From positions 306,316-370,315 of the forward strand of contig BSQZ01000039.1 in the NCBI GenBank assembly GCA_033239005.1: a stretch of 64,000 nucleotides of DNA, written 5' to 3'. The DNA is from Lamellibrachia satsuma (taxonomy: Eukaryota; Annelida; Polychaeta; Sabellida; Siboglinidae). Both the position numbers and the translations under genes were made by a program. How positions within the stretch are numbered: position 1 is the first letter of the stretch; each line of letters starts with the position of its first letter. The notes under the pieces were generated by a model. That model saw nothing but the letters and a program-made list of their open reading frames with translations. It did no database searches and was not told the DNA's origin. This document shows, in pieces, positions 22,590 through 36,704 of this stretch.

Positions 22590-24430
22590 AAGACCAGCAT
22601 AAACAAAACAATTATTTTTTGTAGCTACATCAAATATATTCATACAGCCAATCTGTTTATGATATTATTTTATACTATATAGCTAACCAAAATGTTAGCA
22701 GTGTATTTTTTTTAACCGATGAACGTTTCTACAACATATTAAAGAGCTGTGAAGAGAGTTCCATACATAATATTGCACCTTTAACTGAAATACGCATTCT
22801 GCTTAATTGGTACGAGCATAATTTTGTTTAAAAGTGGGACTTTGTCTGGTTACATAGACTGACTTGTACAATGTAAACAACTTTTGTATATTCACTGGTA
22901 GCAAATTGTTATTTGCCTTTTATGTGCAGTTTGTATTTCCACAATATCTTGTAGTTTCAGGATATGTAACTCGGAGAATAGACAAGAAGTGTGGTCTAAC
23001 CTCTTAGTTCTACAAATTAAACGCACAGCATTTTTTTAACAATACTAAGCAATTTAGATTAGTAACATATATTCGATGCAGTACATGATGTATGGCAGAA
23101 AGAGGGAGTGGTATAAAATAGGCATTCCACATTTGTCAATAACAAAGCTGGCTCTATACATTATGGCACAACTCTTAGAGAGTTTAGATTTTACCATAGA
23201 AATGTGTTTTTTCCACGTTAATTTATTATCAATCAAAACACCTAAAAAAAATTTAATTCAACCTTACTAATTTCTTCCTGACTTATATATATAGATACGT
23301 GTGTCTTTAAAATACGATTATTAAAAACATATAATTTGCCTTTGAAATATTGAAAGTCTGTTTACTACAAACCATACAGGTAACTTTTCTAATTCAATAT
23401 TTGTCAACTGGACAGCTATATCACTATTACTGTAGAACATGTTGGTATCATCTGCAAATAAGATCAACTTAAACAAATTTTTAAACATTACAAATATCAT
23501 TTATGTACATAATAAACAACTTTGGACCTAAAACAGATCCTTGTGGCACACCACTACATATTTTGAGTTCTTCTGAGTCACAATTTCCATATTGAACAAA
23601 TTGACTTCTGTGTTCCAAGTAACTCATAATCCATTTATGTGCAACACCATGAATGCCATAAAAGTATAATTTCTTTGCCAATATATTATGGATGACGGTA
23701 TCAAATGCTTTCTTAAGGTCAACAAATATGCCAATGCCATATATTTATTATTATCAAGACAAGCAGTAATTTCTTCAACCAATTCTATTAAGACGTGATG
23801 TTGATACGTTTGATCTAAATCCATACTGACTAGGGCTGAGTATACTATATTTAAACAGAAAACTATTTAACCTATCACTGTATAATTTCTCTAGTAATAG
23901 GTATGTAATTTGTAAACATGCCTACTCACCAGACTTAAAAATAGGAATAACTTTAGCTATTTTCATTTGTTTTGGAAAGATTCCAGAAACATTACATAAT
24001 GTTATGTGCTTTAAAGTTTTTACAATATGAGCAATAATGTTCTTAACCATGTTCATGTTTAAATCATTACAATCGGTTGACATTTTGCTCTTAAAATTTT
24101 GAACAGTTCTAATAATGTCTTGGTCATCAACATGACTTAGAAACATACTTTTATCAAGTTCTTTTCCAAAATAATAAAAAATATATAAATTTCTTTAGGT
24201 AGAGTAATTTGTTTTGCAAGATTGGGTCCAACATTTGTAAAAAAAATTATTAAATCCATTTGCAATGTCCTGCTTATCACATATCACTTTATCATTGCCC
24301 ATGAAATAGGCAGTATATGTTAGAGGATTTAATTGTTTGTTGGTTACTGTGTTTAACATTTTCCAGATTCCCTTTATATTGTTTTTTGTTTCTCCAACAT
24401 TTTGCTTGCATATGCTTTTTGTTGCTGCAT
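22590..24430 (-). mobile_element. LINE-D: nearly full RT and C-terminal region, degenerate
   Basis: On the minus strand from 24430: KQYKGNLENVKHSNQQTIKS, a FFTNVGPNLAKQITLPKEI-like block, SHVDDQDIIRTVQNFKSKMS, FPKQMKIAKVIPIFKSGE (RT motif 1), a YMALAYLLTLRKHLI/VDLKKAFDT-like motif, AKKLYFYGIHGVAHKWIMSY, SGVPQGSVLGPKLFIMYIND, LILFADDTNMF, IDNKLTWKKHISMVKSKLSK and PYIMYCIEYM. The tail continues HTSCLFSELHILKLQDIVE and VPIKQNAYFS. Motif order is that of a CR1/Rex1-like RT without visible endonuclease. At least six stops or frame changes were seen. It is the longest transposon fragment in the window. Confidence 0.87.
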
Positions 24431-24471
24431 GTTTGTTTTGATGCTAATGTTTATATACAACACGCTTGTTA

Positions 24472-24645
24472 ACAAATGCAAATGCATTTGAATGCGCATT
24501 TGAATGTTGAGCATTTGATTGCGCATTCAAATGCTGCCATAAAATTGTTAATGCACTTGCATTTGAATGTGTACCTTAAACATATGCATTTGACTGCGAC
24601 CCACAAACATTTGATTTGTCAAATGTACAATCAAATGCATGCGTA
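24472..24645. repeat. cluster of GCATTTGA / CAAATGCA motifs
   Basis: About ten CATTTG or CAAATG hexamers in 170 bp, many inside GCATTTGAATG. They include an octamer-type ATGCAAAT at 24476 and mirror/inverted arrangements such as CAAATGCATTTG. No fixed period, so not a simple tandem array. It begins where LINE-D ends. Confidence 0.7.
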
Positions 24646-24997
24646 TTTCTTTGAATAATTATTGTTGTTAGATTCATTTTCACAAGTTCACAACATGCCA
24701 CTGGAAAAAGTACTCTGTATTCAGCAGTACCCTCTGCAGATTATGAAATCTGACCTGTGCATCCACTTTCACAATGTGCTCTTTAAAAAATTGCTCTGTA
24801 GGTGAACTGGCCTGAGCTGTTATTCATAAAAATAAAACGATAAAAAGACCAACTGGTCTATAGGTTGATTGTTTCAAAGATTACCTGTTCATTGAAACAA
24901 ATCAAACAAGCAGACAAAAGACTCCCTTGTGTTGGCACTGTTGGCAGGGGTTGGGGTGGCAGCTCATTGGGGGAGTAAACATTAGCAGTGCCTATAG

Positions 24998-25115
24998 TCA
25001 CCTCGATAATATGGTCACCTCGATGATATGGTCACCTAGATGATGTGGTCACCTAGATGGTACAGTCATCTCAATGGTACAGTCACCTTGATGATATGGT
25101 CACCTCGATGATACG
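24998..25115. repeat. 18-bp minisatellite (GGTCACCTCGATGATATG)
   Basis: Six to seven units with single-base drift (CTAGATGAT, CTCAATGGTA). The flanks show no related sequence. Confidence 0.88.
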
Positions 25116-25499
25116 GACATTATTGTTACATCCCTATTCAGAAATATGGTCATTCACCCCCAAGTCCCCCCCCACAGTTACGGTCAGTCACATTCGAGCA
25201 GCCATGATCAGCTTCACAGCCAGCCTCCGTCCAACAAAGCAAACGGCAAACAATGTCTATAGTAACGGCAACTTGGCATGTTTAAGGCCTTGACCAGTGG
25301 AAAACAGTCTAAAGAAGCTTGGTCTCCAGTTGTCTTGAGTAACACTTTGAACTCAAATTCTTACTTGATGAGTAGATTTTACAAAAAAATGTGGGCTTTG
25401 ACCGAGCTCCGGTGGAGTTGTAGGAGTGGCAAAAGAGTGTTGTGCATTACCAATTACCTTGCTATTCAGGAATGCAGTCAGTAACCCTCTGTAAAACTA

Positions 25500-28000
25500 C
25501 CGGAGTGCCCCCAAATAACCCCACCCAGCAGTCATGGTCAATCACAGAGGAGCAGCCAAAATCAGCTTTGTGAATGGCTGGCTGGTCATCAAAGCCAAAT
25601 AGCAATATCAAGCCAAACACTAGGTGTGTTTACATAGTGACCAGTAAACTTTGTAAACAATAAAAGAAGCATGACCCCCAGTCATCTTACGTCATCTTAG
25701 CTTGTTTAACTAGCTAATCATTAGTCTGAGCTGAATGTTAATTATCATCATGATGTTAACTAGTTAGGGTAAAAGTCATCTAGATATTAAAACTGAATAT
25801 ATACTATATAATAATAACCTTTATTTATAAAGCAGCACAATTCTGAAATAAAATGTCCTGAAAACATCTATTAAAAACATATTTATTTACAAAGCCTAAA
25901 AATTTATATTTCTAAGGAGCTGCCGAATACATTTTTTTTATAATCTCGTTTGCCTAAAGCCTTTCCAGCAAACTTCTGACATATTAATTTTTAAGGGGGT
26001 CCCCATACTTTAGTAGCAACAGTTACTCTCCTAAACACCATGGGATGGGGGTGACATAACACCCAGCACCTGGTAAGTGTCTAGATGTTACCCAATATCC
26101 CCTCCTTTGGTTCCTCTTGTGGCAGATGTGACCCTTATCATTGACTAATTAAGATAATCTGTCCAGTCAGTCACTAATGTCTATACAGCCATGTTGTATT
26201 GATTGGCTGCCCATATGGAGATAACAAATATATAAACAATTCTGAAACTACTGGACTCCCATAAAGATATCAACTTGTCATGTTTGTCTTCAGGGAAATG
26301 ATGAATCTTTGCAGCAGGGATATCAGTTTCCATTATTCTCTTTCAAACATGTGGTCTTCCTGCTTGAAGGCAAATAATTCTCTGGGCAGTGGGCATATCA
26401 TGGTACACTGGTACTTGCCTTAATTTCTTCTCCTTGCAGTTTTGGTAGTGTTTTTTCCATGTCGCTGTATAGTTAACATTCAGTATTTCTCAGTGGCCAT
26501 TTACTTCAAATGTATGCTGGTCAAAACTAATGACAGAGCTTGTTGAACAACTGACATTTTTAAATGAATGATATAATTGCTTTGTATTCACAGATTATAT
26601 CAGTTATATAAAATTATATAATTATGTTCTTGCTGAAGTTCCTTTTGATTTAACTTAATAATAACATTTTATTTATTGAATTCTTTATGGTTTATTGAGT
26701 TGGGCTTTACTTGCAATTTTGATGTACATATATATTTAATTAGTTTTAACATTAAATTTATATAACAAGTTTTAACACAATTATATACATGTATTTTCTA
26801 TGTATTGATTTTTTATACTATATTTCATGCACTTATATTAAACACATTTATGTTAAGTTTGTTTGTGCACTTGGTGTCTTTCTATACGTCTCTTTACATC
26901 CAGAGGTTATTTGTCTTCCCTCTTATTCACTTGTTGACAGACTACTGTCATGTTTACTTCTTGTTAGAAGTCTGATCTGTTTTGTTTTTGCTATTGCTAT
27001 GGTGTAATTTACTTGTCTATGTCCTATTAATTATGTTGTGGTTTTTTCTGCTTCCTGATTTAATTTGTCTTAATTTGTTCTGTGTTTCTGCAGTTTTCTT
27101 TCAACTATTTTATTTATTCATCTGTAAGTCGTTGTTTGCAGTATGCATCAATTTGGAATTTTGGGTGATTTTTTCTTTGCTTCGTATATATTATTTTAAC
27201 TAAATAAAAATGGCCGCTTCTGATTTAAAATAAATAAGTTTAGTCAGTTGTTCATTGGCATCCAACAAGCTAACATCAGTGGATTGCTCCTTGAATTATT
27301 TGTAATACTTTTAATTGTTTGTTCATTGTAGGATCGAAAAGAGTTTTGATAATTTTGATAAGGAATTATTATACATCTAGAGCATAATTATACACTCCAT
27401 GACTTTATCCATCTGCAACTTTTTTAGACTGCCTCAAGGCTATAATAATTATACAGTCAAAACTAGGGCAGACTAGTTTTACCACTTGAAGTACTGCACC
27501 ACTGTTTGGAGTCAGCCCAGTCTCGGTTTCCCTGTTTGTTAGCCAAGTCACCAACAACATGTGTCACATTTTAATTACTTATTTCTAACATATGACTGAC
27601 ATATTGCTTCAGGCAAAGTATATGAAACAAATGAGGGTCTAGCTAATTTTGGTAGATTCCCTAAAGGTTGCATGGCCCAGTAATGCAGCAAGCAGCAAAA
27701 TAACCCATTAGTAATTTAACACCTTTGGGTTGGAGCCTGCCTTTCCTTTAGATTCCCAATAGAATACTCCAATACCAGTTGTATGGCTTCCAATACTCAT
27801 TAATACAAGGGTTATTTACAATTATCCTTTCCTAGTAGCCTGACTACTTTCAACCACCCCAGCATGCATTGCTGTTAACAAAGGTGACTAAGGCAGGGAC
27901 CATTTCAAAACTGGTAGAATATGTGAGGTTAATATCTCCCTTTATAGGTTGCTAACTGGCTAATTACTTTAATACACTATGTATTATGCAGTAACATATT
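25500..28000. other. no recognisable feature
   Basis: Strongly AT-rich. Open frames such as the one at 26789-27203 encode Leu/Phe/Tyr/Cys-rich low-complexity peptides and lack homology I can recognise. Confidence 0.45.
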
Positions 28001-31000
28001 GTTTGAGCCTTACATCAAATATATAGGTGTCGATATTTAGCAGAAATGTTTGGTTATTATTACTTGTTATATCCATACACCCCTGATGCAAAATTGACTT
28101 GCCCAAACAAGATGGATACTGAGGCTTCCCAGGCATCTGTCTGGACCTGGGTGAATATTGGTAGTGAGCAAGATTCATGAGCATTGAAGCGGTCAGGCGT
28201 GTCATTGTGTCTCAGATGACTGCCTTGGGAAGGGGATTTGTTTGTCAACAGTTACTGTGTGGTTTTTGTGATTGTGAATAGCCTGAACTGGTGGACCTGT
28301 GTACATTGGTTGCTGGACATTGGCCTTGTGTGTACACCAAGTCTGAATAGATATTGACCCACTAGCCATGCTATAATGGACTGTCATCAGAGGATATGCT
28401 GTTAGTGACATTGGACGTAGGCCGCATGTGCCAGTGTCTGTTTGACACTGTTGATCTACTGACACAAGCACACACAGACTGTGATAAGTTTGCCACCAAG
28501 AAGTGATGTTTGTCCCCTTAATATGTCATACGGCCGCAGCTATCACGTTGCATCTTGTGACATTGTGTAAGGGACACGCTTGTTTTTGTTGTGCCTCAGC
28601 AATTTGAGACTATAATGTTACCACCTTGCTGGCCATTTCACTCATTTATCTGTCTTTGTTTCTCGATGTACACCACTGACAGGGAGTGCATCACCGAGAC
28701 AATAGCAGCTTCACTTTCTATTGTTGCTGCTGCAGTATGAAACAGGATGCTGATGCATCACTGTTAGTCAGAGGACAATAACAATATTTGTATGTATAAA
28801 TGCAACCGCATGGCCAGCCACATTTGAATATCAGCTGCTGTGCTAAATGATTCCTGAAACCAGTCAAAACTGACAAAAGCCAGCCAAGTGTGCTTTGTCC
28901 GGACTAGTGACAGCTGGTACTGATGATGTCCTCACAGAAAGCAAGTACAGTTAAGCAGAACTGAAAGACTGCCCAGTAGACTGGCCGGATAACAGCTGGC
29001 TTTGTTACGAAACAAAGGCTTCTTGCCAACTGGATGGCCCTGCCTGATTATCCAGATATCATTCCTAGGTAATTTGTGAAGGCCGTACAGACGTGGATCT
29101 GCAGTTAGCTGGACGCTGCAATGGATTATGTGGAAGTGGACCAAGCGTTTGATGGGCAAGACTTCCCCATGTCGGCCTCACTACCACAGCAGACGGTGGT
29201 CGGGATTCAGGAGAAATACTCCATGTATGTATGGCTTTGTTGTGCATAACACTTACAACAGACCCCTCATACCTGATGCAGGCGTCATGTACACCCCATC
29301 CCTTATCCAGGACGATTCCCTGTAAAATCCCTTCTATTGCAGTATTTAGTAGTTGGTAGTAATAAATCCCTTCTATTGAACCATGAATTAGTTTCTTAGT
29401 ATTTGAGAGCTGTAGTTAGTTATTTCTACTCGAAGAACGTTGCACCTGAGAGCAGCGCCAGTGTACACACACGTTGACGTTAGCCAGTTTAACACTGCAA
29501 TCAGTCGTCTTCTAAAGCAGGGTCATAGACTCCCAGGAAAATCAAAGCATCCTCATCAATGGTGTTTGTCCACAACTAGTTAGATCTAGTTTACACAAAG
29601 CTGCAATAATCTTATTGACTTTAGCACTTACTAGTAAATCCTGTGTGGTGCGACTCACTCATCAATTTATTTGTTTGAAACATATAAACAAACAAAACAA
29701 AACAAACAAACAAGCTATGTGTACCAATATGTGTGAGTATTGTGCATGATCAAATAAGAAATATTGCTTGAAAAAGAGCAGATGAGAAGTAACCAATCTA
29801 CCCCTTAATCTTTAAACATTGCTTCTACATGGCCATACTTAATTGAAATTATCAACAACAACAGCAACATCCAGTTCTAACAAGCCCTGGTGTCCAGAAG
29901 TCAGTTTGTCTCTATTGTAACATACGTGTTATATTGGACCTTTTCTAAATATATTTTTGCCAGTCAAAGCTCAAGATCGCACACTGACCAATTCTAGTGT
30001 TAGTCCAATTTTATGGATATATCATATATGCAGAATTATGGCATTGCCATTTAAATTATTTAAAGTTTTCGTTCACTGTAGGTTCACGGCTTCCACAAGC
30101 CTAGATAATAACATATTTTGGGTCACGGACAATCACTTGCACAACTGACCTTTATTTGTTTACACAATATGCAGTTGACAAACATTTGTCTGTGTTAATC
30201 TAAATCTGTCCACTTTCAAAGTTAGCAAACAATGGAGTGTCTTCCAGTGTCTCTCCGAGTGTCTCCGAGTCTGAGTGTCTTGAGTGTATTGTCTTGTTGA
30301 CTGTAGGAGGTATTTACAAATCGTTACCACTGACCGGAATACTCGCTATATATGCAGTGTGAGTTGGTTAAACTTATTTTGCCATTGTTAAAACAAATGG
30401 TCCCTTTAGGGTGGGGCATACAACTTAACTCGGCTGCTCAACCGTCCTTTCGAGATCTCTATTCACGCTGTCCCTCCATATTAATGTTTGTCTTCGTCCT
30501 CTCCTACTACCATGAAGGAATATAAGAAAATTGCCAATTTTATGAAATCCAGCTCTGCCCATGTGAAATTTACATCTAACATTTACAGGCTAAGAAAAAA
30601 AATTAATATTTGATTGTATGGTATTCCACTGAGCTATAAAAAAAACATGGCACGAGCATCATTTTCTGATCAGTACAAACAGGTCATACTGTTAGATGAA
30701 ACATAAATATAGAGATTCAGACAGATCTGGTTTCTTTTATGTTAGCCATGTGACCTATAAGTGTCTTGACCTGCAGGCTAGAGTGTGTTTATACATCATG
30801 AAACTTTTGATAATAAATAGAACACCTGTTTTTGATTTGGTGATGTTGTCTTCATCCATATTACACTGTTACAGCAAGTAACATAGATACAACTTGCTTT
30901 TAGAATCCGGATGATAGGCCTTATTTAAATTTTCTCCATTGTTGAAATAAGTGGCTGTTCACAATTGTCAGCACATACCTGTTCGCACAAAGCATACTAA

Positions 31001-34000
31001 TAGGGGAGGGGGTCAACATTGCACATTAATTTAAATAAATGTCTGTTGCTTGCGAAATATGATCTGGCATTACTGCTTTATGCAACACCATGCAGTGAAC
31101 TGTTACGGAATTGTTTTAAATCATATAACTGTTCACAGCGTGGTGCTGTAATATGGTCGACACCTTGGAAATTCACAACTTCGTAGAAAACTATTATTTG
31201 AGATAAATGTTTGTAGAAATAATAAAGTTATTCTGATGGTTATTAGTGCACGTGTCCTGTATATATGCTGTGTCATAGCAATGTTACACGTACAGCGATG
31301 TTTTAAATTTTTAAATATTTCAGTTAATTGATGCTGAAATGTCATGACCGTTACCTAATTTTACTCCACCTATAAAATTACTGCCAACATTAAACATTTT
31401 AATTAGTAATCAAAATAGAACTTTAAAACATTTACAACTTGTTTATTAGTAAAATTATGATGGTTAGTATCACTCGTATTAATGGGGCTGTCCAAATTCC
31501 ATAAGGGGTCCATATTCTATATTAAAATATGGACCCCCAGGTCCATTTTTGGTGGAGGTCCATTTTCTATTTGACAGAAAATGGAGTCTGGGTCACAAGC
31601 AGCACAAAATGAACGGATATGTCATGTCACTGATAATGTGTATTGTACAAACACGTGCACTATGTGGAATGTGTAATTATAAAAAATACAAACGTGTTCT
31701 GTTGAGGTGAAAGTCTGTCTGAATGTGCCAGTGTTTAGAAAATACAGTTGAAATTGTAAACACGTGCAACAAAGGCCATGAACTCTGCTAGGGATTGTTT
31801 CTGCAAATTGGCAATGGGAAATAGGGAATATGTGTAGATTTAAAAAAGGAAGACAATCAATTAACTGAACTACTGATGTTGGTTCATCGGCTTCAACATT
31901 GGATGATTGTTATATAAGAAATCCAAGGCGTGATTGTGATTGGTGAGTGATTGCCATAAAAACCACTGTCATGCCAACTGGTCTTTTGTTCTATCATGTG
32001 TTGTGATTAATATAGATCCAATTACGAAGGAGAATAATACATATAAGCTCTTGACTGTCATAATGTTTGCTAGTTAGCCTTATGATGAATCATCACAGAG
32101 TTTTTCTTGCAGCCATCTAAAATAAAAACTAGTGTTACATGATATTACCAGCATACCAATGTATTGCTGTATTTTTTCTGCACAATACATCTTGTGATGT
32201 GCCTTCAACGTACTGGTATATACTATATATTTATATTTTTGCATTTCCAACTTGTCGAAAGTGAGCTTAATGAGTAATTCTGAGTTATGACTGAACCAGA
32301 TCCAGTCACTAATTGTTTTTATTATTATTTGTTCATAGTTCATGTTTGTGTTATTTATTCTCACAGTTTAAGTTGATGTGTACATGACAGGGTGTTTTTT
32401 TGTTTAATTATTTATTTTGTGTTTAATTATGCATTTTCCATATTAATATCTCTGGCTATATATGTTTAAAATAAAAAAAGCATGAAATCAGCCACTGTGT
32501 ATAATTTAATTCATTGAGTAAACCTGCAATAATTTGAGTCAAATGATGATGATAAAAAGGCTGATATGATGTTGAGTGAATGTTATATGATTGGCAATTC
32601 ATTCAATACAATACGCAACTTCTTTACTGAAATTCTCGGGACATTGACTACTGGTTGTTTTAGAATTTAGACTTAGTAAACACCCTGAAATGTTTTTTAC
32701 ATAAGGCCCTGTGTATGTAGATTATAAGCTACTGTATGCGTGTAAATGCATATTTATGTGTAATTGTTATAAATCATTTCATGTGTATGAAAAATTATGC
32801 ATGTGTGTGTATGCATGTGTTTATGTGTGCATGCCAGTGCATATATGTATAATGAATTTGCCATAATTTGCATATACTGATAATTTGTATTCATTGGAAA
32901 TGGATAACACATTCATTATCTGTAATTTAGCAGATCTGGTTCAGTTGCATTCATCATGTTTAACGTGGGCCCCATATCCTACACAGTGCCCAGTCATTCT
33001 TGTTGATCTTCACACCTGTTTAGAATTGATAGGCTATTATTGATTAATGAACTAATTTCTGACCCAGGAAGACCAGCTAATTTAGGTATATGTCCTAGTT
33101 TCAGCACCTTATTATATAAATCGTATACTAGATCAGATCAAACCATATAATGTATTGAAGGACTGCTGCTACAATCACTGCTCATGGTGCTGTACAAAAT
33201 GTCGAAAAAGTCCCTCCGTAATTAGATTTTTGTTGCTTGTCTCGAATTGGCTGTTGTCCTGTCACACGGTTTGCAATATACTTCAGTGCACACTCGTTTA
33301 AGGCTGGTGTGACAGGTTCTTCGACTCCTCTTGGAAACCTGTGTTAAATGGCAGATTTGCACGCTGCAGTCACATGAGATCCCATTGTCATCCTCAAGTA
33401 ACTGGGTGGGGGGGCCAGCCTGGGGTTAGAACCTTGGTCATGGCAGGTACATCCCCATTTATAATCAGACCCACTCAGATCCTCAGGCAGTGATATCACT
33501 TAGTAGAAACAAGCAGGTGGTTTTAAGTTTGGTTCTGAAAACCAAATCTAGCCTGACACTAAAGGAGTATTGGTTTCAGCAGGAGTACGTGAAAACACAG
33601 TGGTGAGTCAGATTTCACTTTACAACTGCTGTGTAAATTCCTTGACATGCCATAGCCAGTGAACACATGACATACCATAGGCAATATACAACACTACACC
33701 ACAAGTACACAGGGTTTATATATATTTAACTGTTCATAAAATAAAAAAAATGGAACCCGGGAAGGGTGTGCAGACAAATGGCAGCAGGACAAAATCCCTC
33801 CTCATCACATTACTAAATTGTATGTAAAACTTGAAGTATAGGCAATCATCTTTATTTGCAGGTGTCAGTATTGAGGGAAAGTCCCAGAAATAAAAGGAAA
33901 ACAAAACTAAATAAAGTCACACAAAAAATTTGGAAATAATGTAAATAAAAATGTAGAAATAAAGTCACCAAAAAATGTGGAAATGAAGTAAAACAAAAAT

Positions 34001-34900
34001 TTGGGGGACAGAAATATGGTAACTTTGAATGATATAAATTATAGTTTATGTTTGAGCCAGCCATTCTTAGTTGTGATTCTGTCATTGATATCTAAGTGTA
34101 CTAGACTAACCACTGGAGATTAAGTGTGGGAAACATCATGCTGGGAATTTACCAGCATGAAGCAACTAAGACCAGTGGTATCTCAACAGACAGAAGCTGG
34201 CCACTAGTACTGTTTGAGTCAAATTTACTAAGGAATTGCTGCCTTGGCTTAAGCTTAAGCAGTTTTTTTTAACCCATTTCATTACATTGGCTTGATCACA
34301 GGTTTGATGTGTTTTTGATACAAGATCTGCCTCAAGGTCTAAGCTTCTGTAGTTTTTTTTATGCCAGTCTGTATTTTATATCCTGTCAACTACGTTTATG
34401 GTTGTTGATTGATGTGACATTTCCTGCTAGCAGCAACTTATAAAGGCTGTTAATGACTTCCCAGTGACAACAGTGAAGGCTTTGGCATTTGAATGTGTCC
34501 TGGGATTGAGACAGGACAGCTGTTGCAGCAAATGAATCAGGACAATCCTGTAAAAAAACACCCATTAGCCTTAGAAGGCAGTTAGAAACAGAAGCCAGTG
34601 CCTGATCTTATCAACATGTTTATAATGCTATATCTAATTCTACTCCCAGACAGTTAATTCCTGTGATGTTATCTGATCTTGTGAGTCATAAGTTGTGACA
34701 AAAGAGTACTAGATCTTCACTGATACCTATAGATATGTGTTGACACCTACTGTGTTATGACCATTTATTGCTGTTATACTATCCTTAATCTTTAAGATCA
34801 AAGTCACTTTTCATTATAGTACCTATGCTATGGACTGTCACTTATGACATGTGACCATGCAAAGATGTCTAATACCAGCCATGATTCACAAAATGATCAA
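28000..34900. other. long unannotated stretch, probably intergenic or first-intron sequence
   Basis: Slightly more balanced base composition at 28000-29350, with short frames on both strands (for example 29128-29325 +), but no motif I recognise. A (CAAA)n tract occurs at about 29690-29712 and a weak AAATAAAGTCAC repeat at 33910-34000. No exon with good splice signals and known protein match was found. Confidence 0.4.
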
Positions 34901-34920
34901 TTCAACGAAACTGAATAATA

Positions 34921-35240
34921 TATACCGTATTCGCCCTAACAAGGGTACAGTATGCTTAAAAAAAAATTGGGCCACGGAAAAATGTCAATGAATCTGTTCT
35001 TATAAATGTACACCAAAATTTATTTCTGTAGACAATGTAACTGTTTAACACTAGTGGTGTCATTTGGTGACTAATGTAGAACAACTGAAAAGTGGTGCCA
35101 ACTGTTTAACATGAAATGGCGACAATTTTTAATTGTTCCACACTGGTTATTACAATATTTATGGATCCTGCTGATTAGAAAAGGGGGTGTATGCTAATTA
35201 GGGCATGTACGCTTAATTGGTCGAATACGGTATATATAGT
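34921..35240. mobile_element. MITE copy 2 (ATACCGTATTCG family), apparently complete
   Basis: The ends are inverted repeats: TATATACCGTATTCGCCCTA at the left and GGTCGAATACGGTATATA at the right. The element is about 315 bp without coding capacity. TA-rich ends would fit a TA target duplication (Tc1/mariner-like), but the duplication cannot be separated from the repeat itself. Related copies are at 1860-2070 and 43424-43575. Confidence 0.75.
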
Positions 35241-35869
35241 TTCACCAGCCACTGTCTGCCCCTTTTGTTTGCACTGTAGTTGGCGGAAATTAGGGAATTC
35301 ACTGATTGACACCAATCAATACATATCCCCTCCTACTCCCATTAACTCAGCAACAGATTGCCTTAGATTGGTGCTGAGGAAAACACTTAACAGGGAGGCT
35401 GGTAGCCAGAGAATCGATGACAATGTAGTTAGCACATGTGACATTGACTTGATTATACTTGCAAGTTCTGGTCTTACTCACCAGGTGGTGTGCTGATTTC
35501 TTCCCAAATCTCGCTCCTCTGGGGTGTGAGTTCAGGCATTTAAAGGTCCTTCCTCAATTCAGTAGGATATCTTTAAGAATAATTTTTTTATAATTATCAA
35601 ACCTACTTAGAAAACGTGGCGGCTCATTTGTGCACATGAAATCATCGGACAAATTATGAAATAATTTTTTCGACAGGACCCGTAAGTGGTGGTCCAGTTT
35701 ACACATTGTATATGTTACGGTATCAAGCTATTCATACTTTTGCAAGCTCTAATCTAATGAACCTGATTCACAACGTACTAAATGAATCGAGACGGGAGTT
35801 TTAAATGTGAATCCTCAATGATGCATATGATAGGATTGGTATTCACAGTGTCTATAACATAAAGTAGTT

Positions 35870-36200
35870 TGTTACTCTGTATGTCTATTCCCTCATATCT
35901 CTGCCAGTTTTGCATGTATGGGGCTGACATTTTGTAGGCATGCCCAGGGGCGATGGAGACGGTTTGTACAGTAAAACAATATCCCAAATCCCCCAGGGGT
36001 GGGGCTATTACGTGTGTTACTTAACTCAGAACAGCAGCAGTTTGTAGTTATTTTCAGTTGTTAGCAATGTTATGTGTGTTTTCTAGGATTTATATTCAGA
36101 ATTACGCGAAACGGTACGAATGCTTCATGAAACTGACCGATATACATAATTTTTGGGCATGAAATTGTCATTGCCTTACAACCACCCACCATCAACACAA
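35870..36200 (+). repeat. dispersed repeat family R, copy 2
   Basis: TTTGTTACTCTGTATGTCTATTCCCTCATATCTCTG, CAGTTTTGCATGTA.GGGGCTG, CCCCAGGGGTGGGG, ATTACGCGAAACG and CATGAAACTGACCGATATACATAATTTTT align with copies 1, 3 and 4. The sequence just upstream (35700-35800, CCTGATTCACAACGTACTAAATGA) is similar to 45130-45170, suggesting the family is longer. Confidence 0.65.
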
Positions 36201-36620
36201 GCTGAATCTAAAGGATTGTTTTTTAATGTTGTTACGTTGTTTTTTGTTTGCTTCCAGACAGAATTAAACAAATATACACTGGAACTACAAGTACGTTATT
36301 CGTGGGGTCAGATCACTATTTTACTTCCTGGTCTATGGCATACAAATAAAGTGACACACTGTCTGGATTTCCTCCCTTTTAGCCATTTGTTTCAATAAAA
36401 AACAATACTGTAGCCACACACATTCAGTGTTTGTGTCGTTTACACTACGTGGTGGGTGTATGTATGCCAACATGTAAAGGACTAGTAGAGCATTGGCAAT
36501 CATGTTTACTCTGTTACAGAAGAAACCCAGCGTGAAAGTTGGTTATATGCATGAATTGTCCACAATTTTGTTGGGTAGATTAACAACAGAAATTGAGATG
36601 CAATAGAGAGGAAACAAACT

Positions 36621-36704
36621 CGGCCAACTGGTGAATTGATGCGGCCAACTGGTGAATTGATGCGGCCAACTGGTGAATTGATGCGGCCAACTGGTGAATT
36701 GATG
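36621..36704. repeat. 21-bp tandem repeat, four identical copies
   Basis: CGGCCAACTGGTGAATTGATG is repeated four times without differences, which implies recent expansion. On the minus strand it is an open frame reading ASIHQLA repeats; no other support for coding. Confidence 0.93.

Noticed and set aside
26789..27203. Overlapping frames rich in Leu, Phe, Tyr and Cys, resembling membrane protein
   Set aside because: Composition is what AT-rich DNA gives; no conserved motif and no plausible exon borders.
28932..29330. Open frames on both strands in a more GC-balanced stretch
   Set aside because: No recognised domain, no start or splice context; could be an old transposon but nothing supports a specific call.
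35191..35496. 101-codon + strand frame
   Set aside because: Its first part lies in the MITE end, the rest shows no conserved motif or splice structure.
36257..36290. Exon-like segment: pyrimidine-rich tract and CAG acceptor, TELNKYTLELQ, donor GTACGT
   Set aside because: Only 33 bp, no match to SPPL3 or another known protein and no neighbouring exon to join; also adjoins a dispersed repeat copy.
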